Positions 52,506-59,265 of a stretch of 64,000 bases of DNA are shown here, piece after piece. The stretch is taken from NCBI GenBank assembly GCA_052115395.1, contig JBFRGO010000001.1. One strand, 5' to 3'. The position numbers were made by a program, and so were the translations under genes. The stretch's first letter is position 1. Every line of letters begins with the position of its first letter. This DNA comes from Noviluteimonas sp052115395 (GTDB lineage: Bacteria > Pseudomonadota > Gammaproteobacteria > Xanthomonadales > Xanthomonadaceae). The notes under the pieces are model-generated. The model did no database searches, was not told where the DNA came from, and saw nothing but the letters and a program-made list of their open reading frames with translations.

Positions 52506-52622
52506 TGGCAGGCGAGCGAAGCGAAGCCCCGCGACGAATCCCTCTGGTGGAAGAGCCCCCTTTTAGTAAAAGGGCGCGCGCGACAGCGCGGGGAAATTGG
52601 CATGACGCGCTTTAGCGCCAGC

Positions 52623-52664
52623 AAATAAAAAGGCCGATGCGTTCAAGCATCGGCCTTTTTATTT
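52623..52664. terminator. Bidirectional terminator between the EamA gene and tRNA-Arg
   Basis: AAATAAAAAGGCCGATGC, loop GTTCAA, then GCATCGGCCTTTTTATTT: a perfect GC stem with A/T tracts on both sides, placed between convergent transcripts. Confidence 0.9.
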
Positions 52665-52667
52665 GGA

Positions 52668-52744
52668 TGGCGCGCCCGGAGAGATTCGAACTCCCGACCA
52701 CCAAGTTCGTAGCCTGGTGCTCTATCCAGCTGAGCTACGGGCGC
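52668..52744 (-). tRNA. tRNA-Arg (anticodon ACG)
   Basis: A 77-nt cloverleaf on the minus strand: GCGCCCG/CGGGCGC acceptor, anticodon arm CCAGG-CTACGAA-CTTGG (anticodon ACG, A34 normally edited to inosine), T-loop TTCGAAT and an encoded CCA. Its promoter lies at 52754-52783. It follows tRNA-Ser(GCT), as argV follows serV after csrA in E. coli. Confidence 0.95.
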
Positions 52745-52753
52745 AGGAGCGGA

Positions 52754-52783
52754 ATTATGAAGAACGTGTCGCTGCTTCGTCAA
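52754..52783 (-). promoter_or_regulatory. Promoter of tRNA-Arg(ACG)
   Basis: On the minus strand TTGACG (52778-52783), an 18-bp spacer and CATAAT (52754-52759) lie just upstream of the tRNA. Both hexamers match consensus at five of six positions. Confidence 0.75.
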
Positions 52784-52804
52784 CGAATTTTTTTCTTTTC
52801 CATC

Positions 52805-52829
52805 GTTGCAACGCGTGACCCGTTGCAAC
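52805..52829. other. GTTGCAAC double dyad abutting the tRNA-Ser CCA end
   Basis: Two palindromic GTTGCAAC octamers (52805-52812 and 52822-52829) form an inverted repeat with CGTGACC between them. The second touches the tRNA-Ser 3' end. It could be a processing or binding site, or a weak terminator. No T-run follows. Confidence 0.4.
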
Positions 52830-52922
52830 TGGCGGAGACGGAGGGATTCGAACCCTCGATGGAGCTTTTGACCCCATACTCCCTTAGCAGGGGAGCCCCT
52901 TCGGCCTCTCGGGCACGTCTCC
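52830..52922 (-). tRNA. tRNA-Ser (anticodon GCT)
   Basis: A 93-nt class II tRNA with a long variable arm. The acceptor is GGAGACG/CGTCTCC, the anticodon arm CTCCC-CTGCTAA-GGGAG (anticodon GCT), the T-loop TTCGAAT, and CCA is encoded. It reads AGC/AGU. It lies directly downstream of csrA, as serV does in E. coli. Confidence 0.95.
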
Positions 52923-52945
52923 GGAGAGCGGCGAAGTCTACAGAT

Positions 52946-53155
52946 TCAGCCTGCGTCCGGCAAACCCGTCTTGCCCGGATCGCCCGGTTCTTCGCCGCGC
53001 TGGATGCGCTGGTAAATCTCTTCGCGATGCACGGCGACGTCCTTCGGCGCAGTAATGCCGATGCGGACCTGGTTGCCCTTGACGCCCAGCACCGTGACGG
53101 TGACCGAGTCGCCGATCATGAGTGTTTCGCCGACGCGTCGGGTGAGGATCAACAT
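52946..53155 (-). CDS. csrA: Carbon storage regulator CsrA/RsmA
   Basis: Dimeric RNA-binding regulator that binds GGA motifs in mRNA leaders and controls carbon flux, motility and biofilm. The protein has 69 residues starting MLILTRRVGETLMIGD, followed by VTVLGVKGNQVRIGI and the RNA-contacting EEIYQRIQ. The start has AAGGAGA six bases upstream. The gene order alaS-csrA-tRNA-Ser-tRNA-Arg is conserved in gammaproteobacteria. Its leader carries GGA motifs (separate entry). Confidence 0.97.
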   Translation of the reverse strand: MLILTRRVGETLMIGDSVTVTVLGVKGNQVRIGITAPKDVAVHREEIYQRIQRGEEPGDPGKTGLPDAG

Positions 53156-53325
53156 GTTGAGTCTCCTTCGCCAGCGGCCATCCCGCTGGGCCAGCCCGCC
53201 GCACAAACCGTGCGGAGGGGCACATCCATTGGTGCTCGAAGCTGAACGATCATAGTCGCGGGCCACGTTCACCCACAACCGCAACTCGTCATGCACCCCG
53301 GAAACAGACGCCGGGGCCCGTTCAA
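53156..53325 (-). promoter_or_regulatory. csrA leader with promoter and GGA motifs
   Basis: Between alaS and csrA, on the minus strand, lie a CCCCGG/CCGGGG hairpin (53296-53316) and a possible promoter TTGTGG-N18-TATGAT. The TATGAT sits near 53255. Then come GGATGT (53222-53227), a CCAGCGG/CCGCTGG hairpin with GATGG in the loop (53171-53189) and the ribosome site AAGGAGA (53162-53168). These GGA motifs suit CsrA autoregulation, but that is inferred. Confidence 0.5.
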
Positions 53326-55992
53326 TCAGTGTAGGCGCTCGGCCACCCACTGCGGAACCGCCTCCAACGCCGCTTGCAATGCAGGGCCGTCGTCGCCCCC
53401 GCCCTGCGCGAGGTCCGGACGCCCACCACCCTTGCCGTTGATACGACTCGCGACATGCGCCAGCAGTTCCCCGGCCTTGACCTTTCCGGCCGCCGAACCG
53501 CTCACGCCCGCGACCAGCGCGGCCTTGCCTTCGCTCGCACCGGCCAGGACGATCACCGCGTCGCCGAGCTGTTGTTTCAAACGATCCATCGCATCGCGCA
53601 GCGCCTTGGCATCGAAGCCTTCCAGGCGCACGGCGAGCACGCGCGTGCCGTTCACGTCCACGGCGCCGCCGGCGAGGTCCGACGTCGCACCCGACGCGGC
53701 CTTCGCCTTCATTTGTTCGAGTTCGCGCTCCAGCTTCTTTTGCCGATCGAGCAGTGCGCGGAGTTTTTCGTTCACATCGCTGGCGTTTCCACCCAGCAGC
53801 CTGGCGGCGTCGTTCAAGCGGCGCTCCTCGTCCGTGACGTAGTCGAGCGCCCCCTGCCCGGTCACCGCTTCGATGCGGCGAACGCCGGCGGACACGCCCC
53901 CTTCGGAGACGATCTTGAACAGCCCGATGTCGCCGGTGCGTGAGACATGCGTGCCGCCGCACAACTCGGTGGAGGTCTCGCCCATGCGCAGCACGCGCAC
54001 GCGCTCGCCGTATTTTTCGCCGAACAGCGCCATCGCGCCGAAATCCAGCGCTTCCTGCATCCCCATGTGGTGGATGTCGGCCGCGTGGTTGCCGCGGATT
54101 TCCGCGTTGACCATGCGCTCGATCGTCGCCAGCTCCTGCGCGGTGACCGGCTGGAAATGCGAGAAGTCGAAGCGCAGGCGATCGGGCGCGACCAGCGAGC
54201 CCTTCTGCGTGACATGCGTGCCGAGCACGGTGCGCAGCGCCGCGTGCAGCAAGTGCGTCGCGCTGTGGTTGAGGACGGTGGCGGCGCGGCGCTGGGTGTC
54301 GATGCTGCCGCTGATGCGGTCGCCGACCTTCACTTCGCCCGCGGAGAGCGTGCCCACGTGGCCGTGGAATTGGCCCGCGAGCTTGAGCGTGTCGCGCACG
54401 TCGAAGCGCGCGTTCGCAGACGCGAGTTGGCCCGTGTCGCCAACCTGGCCACCGCTCTCGGCATAGAACGGCGTGCGATCGAGCACGATCACCGCTTCTT
54501 CGCCCGCGCGCAGCGCGTCGACCGGACGTCCGTCGCGCACGATGGCCTGCACGAGAAGACCGTCTTCTTCGGTGTGGTCGTAGCCTTCGAACTGCGTCGG
54601 CGAGAGCTGCGCGATCAATTCGCCCGGCAAGGCGATGCCGCCGCCGAACTTGCCCGCGGCGCGCGCGCGTTCGCGCTGCTGCTCCATCAGGCGTTCGTAC
54701 TCGGCCGTCGTTTGCGCAGGCAGCGTCATGCCCTTCTCGCGCAGGATGTCGGCGATCAGATCCGGCGGGCAGCCGTAGGTGTCGTGCAACTGGAAGACCT
54801 GTTCGCCCGTGAGCGCGCCGTCGGATTGATGCAGGTAGCCCTCCAGGCGCTGCATGCCCGCATCGAGCGTCTGCGCGAACGCGGCTTCTTCGGCCTTGAG
54901 CGAGCGTTCGACCAGATCGCGCTTGGCGATCAGTTCCGGATACGCCGCGCCCATCGCTTCGCACAACGGCGCGACCATGCGCCAGAACGCGCCATCGGCC
55001 TGCAGCGCGCCGAGCTTCCAGAAATGGCGGACGGCACGACGGATGATGCGGCGAAGCACGTAGCCGCGGCCTTCGTTCGAAGGCAACACACCGTCGACGA
55101 TGAGGAAGCTGCACGCGCGGATGTGGTCGGCGATCACGCGCAGCGACTTGTGTTCGAGATCGGCGGTGTGCGTGATCTCCGCCGCGGCGTGGATCAGGTG
55201 CTGGAACAGGTCGATCTCGTAGTTGCTGTGCACGTGTTGCAACACGGCCGCGAGGCGTTCCAGGCCCATGCCCGTATCCACGCAGGGCGCCGGCAGTGGC
55301 ACGAGCGTGCCGTCGGGCTGGCGATCGAACTGCATGAAAACGTTGTTCCAGATTTCGATGTAACGATCGCCGTCTTCATCGGGCGAACCCGGCGGGCCAC
55401 CGGGGATGTGCGCGCCGTGGTCGTAGAAGATTTCCGTGCACGGGCCACAGGGGCCGGTGTCGGCCATCTGCCAGAAGTTGTCCGACGCGTAAGGCGCGCC
55501 CTTGTTGTCGCCGATGCGGATGATGCGATCGGGCGGCAGGCCGACGACCGTGTTCCAGATGTCGAAGGCTTCGTCGTCGGTGTGGTAGATCGTCACGAGC
55601 AGGCGCTCGGGCGGCAGCTTCCACACCTGGGTCAGCAACTCCCACGCCCACGCGATCGCGTCGCGCTTGAAGTAATCGCCGAAGCTGAAGTTGCCCAGCA
55701 TTTCGAAGAAGGTGTGGTGGCGCGCGGTGTAGCCGACCTGGTCGAGATCGTTGTGCTTGCCGCCGGCGCGCACGCAGCGCTGCGAACTGGTCGCGCGCGT
55801 GTAGCTGCGCTTCTCAGCGCCGAGGAAGACGTCCTTGAACTGCACCATGCCCGCGTTGGTGAACAGCAGCGTGGGGTCGTTGCCCGGAACCAGCGGGCTG
55901 GACGGAACGACGGTGTGCCCCTTGGAGCGGAAGAACGCGAGGAAATCGGACCGGATCTGATCGGTGGTGCGGATGGCGTTTGGCGAATTCAT
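53326..55992 (-). CDS. alaS: Alanine--tRNA ligase
   Basis: Charges tRNA-Ala and edits mischarged Ser/Gly. The protein has 888 residues from ATG 55992 (MNSPNAIRTTDQIRSDFLAF). The synthetase core has FTNAGMVQFKDVFLG and RATSSQRCVRAGGKHNDL. The editing domain has HSATHLLHAAL and CGGTHV for zinc, then the C-Ala domain with the glycine-rich tail NGKGGGRPDLAQGGGDD. It follows recX and precedes csrA. The frame is open further upstream without a homologous start. Confidence 0.97.
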   Translation of the reverse strand: MNSPNAIRTTDQIRSDFLAFFRSKGHTVVPSSPLVPGNDPTLLFTNAGMVQFKDVFLGAEKRSYTRATSSQRCVRAGGKHNDLDQVGYTARHHTFFEMLGNFSFGDYFKRDAIAWAWELLTQVWKLPPERLLVTIYHTDDEAFDIWNTVVGLPPDRIIRIGDNKGAPYASDNFWQMADTGPCGPCTEIFYDHGAHIPGGPPGSPDEDGDRYIEIWNNVFMQFDRQPDGTLVPLPAPCVDTGMGLERLAAVLQHVHSNYEIDLFQHLIHAAAEITHTADLEHKSLRVIADHIRACSFLIVDGVLPSNEGRGYVLRRIIRRAVRHFWKLGALQADGAFWRMVAPLCEAMGAAYPELIAKRDLVERSLKAEEAAFAQTLDAGMQRLEGYLHQSDGALTGEQVFQLHDTYGCPPDLIADILREKGMTLPAQTTAEYERLMEQQRERARAAGKFGGGIALPGELIAQLSPTQFEGYDHTEEDGLLVQAIVRDGRPVDALRAGEEAVIVLDRTPFYAESGGQVGDTGQLASANARFDVRDTLKLAGQFHGHVGTLSAGEVKVGDRISGSIDTQRRAATVLNHSATHLLHAALRTVLGTHVTQKGSLVAPDRLRFDFSHFQPVTAQELATIERMVNAEIRGNHAADIHHMGMQEALDFGAMALFGEKYGERVRVLRMGETSTELCGGTHVSRTGDIGLFKIVSEGGVSAGVRRIEAVTGQGALDYVTDEERRLNDAARLLGGNASDVNEKLRALLDRQKKLERELEQMKAKAASGATSDLAGGAVDVNGTRVLAVRLEGFDAKALRDAMDRLKQQLGDAVIVLAGASEGKAALVAGVSGSAAGKVKAGELLAHVASRINGKGGGRPDLAQGGGDDGPALQAALEAVPQWVAERLH

Positions 55993-56168
55993 GAGGCAAC
56001 CGGGGGAAAGGGGCCGGGACGTTTCCGGCGGACGCACCTGCCCCCGCGTGGCCGGACCGGCGCTCGCGGAAGCGGCGCTCCCGAAGGCGCCAAGCGTATC
56101 AGGCCGTGCGCAGCAGTGTCCGCAGGCGTATGGGCCGTGCGCCGGGGATTCAACCGCGCCGGCGCGCC

Positions 56169-56726
56169 TCAGTCTTCAGGATCGAATCGCGTGGCCGCGC
56201 GCACGTGCGCGCCGGTGAAACCTCGACGCAGGAGCCAATCGGCCGCCTTGCGCTGGCGGTCGCGGTCGCCCGCGAGGTCCTCGCCGAAGCGGCGGCGCAC
56301 GAGGTCGCGTGCGTGCGCCTCCCAATCCACCTCTGCCGTTTCCATGGCGGTGGCGACGGCCTCGCGGCCCAGGGAATGCATGCCGAGCTCCGCGCGGATG
56401 CGGACCGGCCCGTAGCCGGTGGCCGCACGGCTGCGCACCAGGAGTTCGGCGAAACGCGCGTCGTTTTGCCAGCCAGCCGCCTCGAGCTTGTCGATGGCGG
56501 CGACCGCGTCTTCGCGTTCGACACCGCGCGCGGTGAGCTTGCGGGTCAGTTCGACGCGAGAGTGTTCGCGACGAACCAGCAAGCCGAGCGCGCGCTGCGC
56601 CGGTGTGGGTTCGGGTCTCTTTCGACGCGGTTTTGGCGCGGGCGAATCGCTGCCCGCACCCGACGTGCCGCCGACCGACACGCCCTCATCGGAGACCCGA
56701 TCGTCCTCCCCGCTGCGCCATCCCAT
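56169..56726 (-). CDS. recX: Regulatory protein RecX
   Basis: Binds RecA filaments and inhibits their extension. The conserved part starts PTPAQRALGLLVRREHSRVEL and runs through GWQNDARFAELLVRSRAATGYGP to the C-terminus. The start is uncertain: ATG 56726 gives 185 residues, a GTG at 56681 gives 170, closer to the usual length of about 160, and an ATG at 56777 would overlap recA. ATG 56726 lies in the loop of a strong hairpin. It is downstream of recA, as usual. Confidence 0.9.
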   Translation of the reverse strand: MGWRSGEDDRVSDEGVSVGGTSGAGSDSPAPKPRRKRPEPTPAQRALGLLVRREHSRVELTRKLTARGVEREDAVAAIDKLEAAGWQNDARFAELLVRSRAATGYGPVRIRAELGMHSLGREAVATAMETAEVDWEAHARDLVRRRFGEDLAGDRDRQRKAADWLLRRGFTGAHVRAATRFDPED

Positions 56727-56745
56727 AGCCAGCGGGGAGGACGAT
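56700..56745. other. 15-bp perfect hairpin in the recA-recX junction
   Basis: ATCGTCCTCCCCGCT (56700-56714) pairs exactly with 56731-56745 across a 16-base loop. The stem begins 3 bp after the recA stop and the loop holds the candidate recX ATG. No U-tract follows, so termination would be partial at most. Confidence 0.8.
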
Positions 56746-56748
56746 GGG

Positions 56749-57786
56749 TCAGGCTTCGGCGCTGCTTTCCGTTGCATCGCGCGGTGCGTCCGGTGCCGGC
56801 GCGAGTTTCGCGCGCAGTTCCGATTCCAGGCGGACGGCGATCTGCGGATTGTCCTTGAGGAACTGGCGGGCGTTCTCCTTGCCCTGGCCGATGCGCTCGT
56901 CGTACGCGCTGTACCAGGCACCCGACTTCTCCACGAGCTTGGCGTTGACGCCCATTTCGATCAGCTCGCCTTCGCGGCTGATGCCTTCGCCGTAGAGGAT
57001 TTCGGTGATGACCTGCTTGAACGGCGGCGCCATCTTGTTCTTGACGACCTTGATGCGCGTTTCGTTACCGATGATTTCGTCGCCCTTCTTCACCGAACCG
57101 ATGCGACGGATATCCAGGCGCACGGAGGCATAGAACTTCAGCGCGTTGCCGCCGGTGGTCACTTCCGGGCTCTGGCCCGGCATCATCACGCCGATCTTCA
57201 TGCGCAACTGGTTGATGAAGATGACCATGCAGTTGCTGCGCTTGATGTTGCCGGTGAGCTTGCGCAGCGCCTGGCTCATGAGGCGCGCCTGGAGACCGGG
57301 CAACTGGTCGCCCATTTCGCCTTCGATTTCGGCCTTCGGCGTGAGCGCGGCGACGGAGTCGACGACCACCATGTCCACCGCACCGGACCGCACGAGCATG
57401 TCGGCGATTTCCAGGGCCTGTTCGCCGGTGTCGGGCTGCGAGACGAGCATGTCGTCGATGTTGACGCCCAGCTTCTGCGCGTAGATCGGATCCAGCGCGT
57501 GCTCGGCGTCGATGAAGGCCGCGGTGCCGCCGGCCTTCTGGCACTGCGCGATGGTCTGCAGCGTCAGCGTGGTTTTACCGGAGGATTCCGGACCATAGAT
57601 TTCGACGACGCGCCCCTTGGGCAGGCCGCCGATGCCGAGCGCGATGTCGAGCATGAGCGAGCCGGTGCCGATGACTTCCGCCGGCTCCACGGCCTTGTCG
57701 CCCATGCGCATGACCGAGCCCTTGCCGAACTGCTTCTCGATCTGCCCGAGGGCGGCGGATAGGGCGCGCTTCTTGTTCTCGTCCAT
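56749..57786 (-). CDS. recA: Recombinase RecA
   Basis: Polymerises on single-stranded DNA, drives homologous strand exchange and activates LexA self-cleavage. It has 345 residues from ATG 57786 (MDENKKRALSAALGQIEKQFG). The Walker A is GPESSGKTT, and ALTPKAEIEGEMGD and the L2-loop region NQLRMKIGVMMPG are intact, with an acidic C-terminus. It lies 175 bp downstream of lexA. No LexA operator is visible in that gap. Confidence 0.98.
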   Translation of the reverse strand: MDENKKRALSAALGQIEKQFGKGSVMRMGDKAVEPAEVIGTGSLMLDIALGIGGLPKGRVVEIYGPESSGKTTLTLQTIAQCQKAGGTAAFIDAEHALDPIYAQKLGVNIDDMLVSQPDTGEQALEIADMLVRSGAVDMVVVDSVAALTPKAEIEGEMGDQLPGLQARLMSQALRKLTGNIKRSNCMVIFINQLRMKIGVMMPGQSPEVTTGGNALKFYASVRLDIRRIGSVKKGDEIIGNETRIKVVKNKMAPPFKQVITEILYGEGISREGELIEMGVNAKLVEKSGAWYSAYDERIGQGKENARQFLKDNPQIAVRLESELRAKLAPAPDAPRDATESSAEA

Positions 57787-57961
57787 GGTCGTGTCCTGTT
57801 TGGGATGGCTTTGCGTTGGCGGCGACGTTACGGAGCGGCGGTCGCGCGGATTGAGACGAGTTCGCATGGGTTGGTATTTTTTTCCTTCGCGCTGGTCAGC
57901 GGTATCAGGGAATGCCGCGCGCGCGTGTCAGGAAAACACCGATACGAAGCTGTCATGGGGG

Positions 57962-58594
57962 TCATCGATTGGGTCGCACCAGGCCGCAGTACAGGCCTTC
58001 GATCTCGAAATCCTGGCCGGGCTGCACTTCGATGGGTGCGTAGTCCGGATTGCGGGGCAACAGGCGGATGCGATCGGCCGAGAGCTTGAGGAGCTTGACG
58101 GTGATCGCGTCGTCCACGCGCGCGACCACGATTTGGCCCGAGCGCGCGTCGCGCGTGCGATGCACGCCGATCAGGTCGCCGTCGAAGATGCCTTCGTCGA
58201 TCATCGAATCGCCCTTCACCTTCAGCAGGTAGTTGGGCGTGGGCGAGAAGAACACGCGATCCAGCAACACATAGCTGTCGCCGCCGACATCCGCGCCGAT
58301 GGGCACGCCCGCGGCAACGCGGCCGAGCACCGGCAGCCGGAGCATGTCCTCGTTGGCGGCGGGCATGGCCGACCTGGCATGGCCCGCATCGACGATGCGG
58401 ATGCCGCGCGCCACGCCCGGGATGCGCTGGATGGCGCCTGCCTGCTCGAGCGCCTCGAGGTGATACTGCGCCGCGCGCACGCCCTTGAAGCCGCAGGCGT
58501 GGGCGATCTCCGTCTGGGACGGCGGGAGCCCGTCGCGCTCGATGCGCTCGGCGATCAGGGCGAGGATGGCTTGCTGCGTATCGGTCAGGTCCAT
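57962..58594 (-). CDS. lexA: SOS response repressor LexA
   Basis: Represses SOS genes until RecA filaments trigger self-cleavage. It has 210 residues. The winged-helix domain opens with MDLTDTQQAILALIAERIERD. The cleaved Ala-Gly bond is in GRVAAGVPIG, the catalytic serine in GDSMIDEG, and the lysine in DDAITVKLLKL. A LexA box ends 2 bp before the ATG, so the gene is autoregulated. It lies 45 bp after the CinA-domain gene. Confidence 0.97.
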   Translation of the reverse strand: MDLTDTQQAILALIAERIERDGLPPSQTEIAHACGFKGVRAAQYHLEALEQAGAIQRIPGVARGIRIVDAGHARSAMPAANEDMLRLPVLGRVAAGVPIGADVGGDSYVLLDRVFFSPTPNYLLKVKGDSMIDEGIFDGDLIGVHRTRDARSGQIVVARVDDAITVKLLKLSADRIRLLPRNPDYAPIEVQPGQDFEIEGLYCGLVRPNR

Positions 58595-58596
58595 GG

Positions 58597-58615
58597 TTAG
58601 TAGTATTACTGCTAA
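58597..58615. promoter_or_regulatory. LexA operator of the Xanthomonas type
   Basis: TTAGTAGTATTACTGCTAA, an almost perfect palindrome (one mismatch in the symmetric half), matches the TTAGTA-N-TACTAA type LexA box of Xanthomonas. It covers the -10 region and ends 2 bp from the lexA ATG. Confidence 0.85.
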
Positions 58616-58632
58616 CCACGGGTGGCCGTCAA
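58603..58632 (-). promoter_or_regulatory. lexA promoter overlapping the LexA box
   Basis: TTGACG (58627-58632), an 18-bp spacer and TAATAC (58603-58608). Initiation about 7 bp downstream of the -10 falls at or next to the ATG (58594), which has no ribosome site, so a leaderless message is predicted. The -35 is good and the -10 fair. Confidence 0.6.
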
Positions 58633-58639
58633 CACTTTC

Positions 58640-59137
58640 TCAATCCAGCAGTGCGCCCAAGCCCTGGAGCGCGGCTTCGACGGTCTGCCGCCGCACCGCC
58701 TCGCGATCGCCGTCGAAGTGGAAGACCTCGGCCTTCGGGTAGCCGCCCCGGCGTTTCCAGGCCAGCCACACGGTGCCGACCGGCTTGCCGGGCGTGGCAC
58801 CGCCCGGCCCCGCGATCCCCGTCACGGCCACGGCGAGCGTCGCGCCCGAGGTCACGAGCGCACCGGACACCATTTCGATCACGGTCTCGCGGCTCACGGC
58901 GCCGAAGCGCTCGAGTGTCTCGGGTCGCACGCCGAGCAACCCCTGCTTGGCCTCGTAACTGTAGGCAGCCAGGCCGCAGTCGAACCAATCCGACGAACCG
59001 GCGATGTCGGTCACCGCCTTTGCGATCCAGCCGCCGGTGCAGCTCTCCGCGGTGACCAGGCGGTGGCGTGCGGCGCGCAGGCGCTCGCCGAGATCTTGCG
59101 AAAGCGCGTGCAGCGCGCGGTCGTCGGGGACGGTCAT
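58640..59137 (-). CDS. CinA C-terminal domain protein (nicotinamide-nucleotide amidase type)
   Basis: A 165-residue protein consisting only of the CinA C-terminal domain, which in PncC deamidates NMN to nicotinate mononucleotide. The motif LVTAESCTGGWIAKAVTDIAGSS holds the active-site serine region, and AVTGIAGPGGATPGKPVGTV is also conserved. It precedes lexA and diverges from mutS. Neither stands for the fused competence protein, whose N-terminal half is absent. Confidence 0.9.
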   Translation of the reverse strand: MTVPDDRALHALSQDLGERLRAARHRLVTAESCTGGWIAKAVTDIAGSSDWFDCGLAAYSYEAKQGLLGVRPETLERFGAVSRETVIEMVSGALVTSGATLAVAVTGIAGPGGATPGKPVGTVWLAWKRRGGYPKAEVFHFDGDREAVRRQTVEAALQGLGALLD

Positions 59138-59265
59138 CGGGGCGGCCGTGGGGGAAGTCGCGTCTTGTAGCGCAATTCGGCGACGCGCGCAGGGATCGTG
59201 CGCCCGATGCCGCTGTCCGACGGCGCGCTGTCATACTGCGGTGGCATCCCGCCCTGCCCGACGCC

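Noticed and set aside
52830..52922. tRNA-Ser as an attachment site of an integrated element
   Set aside because: No integrase or duplicated tRNA end lies nearby. The csrA-tRNA order is simply conserved.
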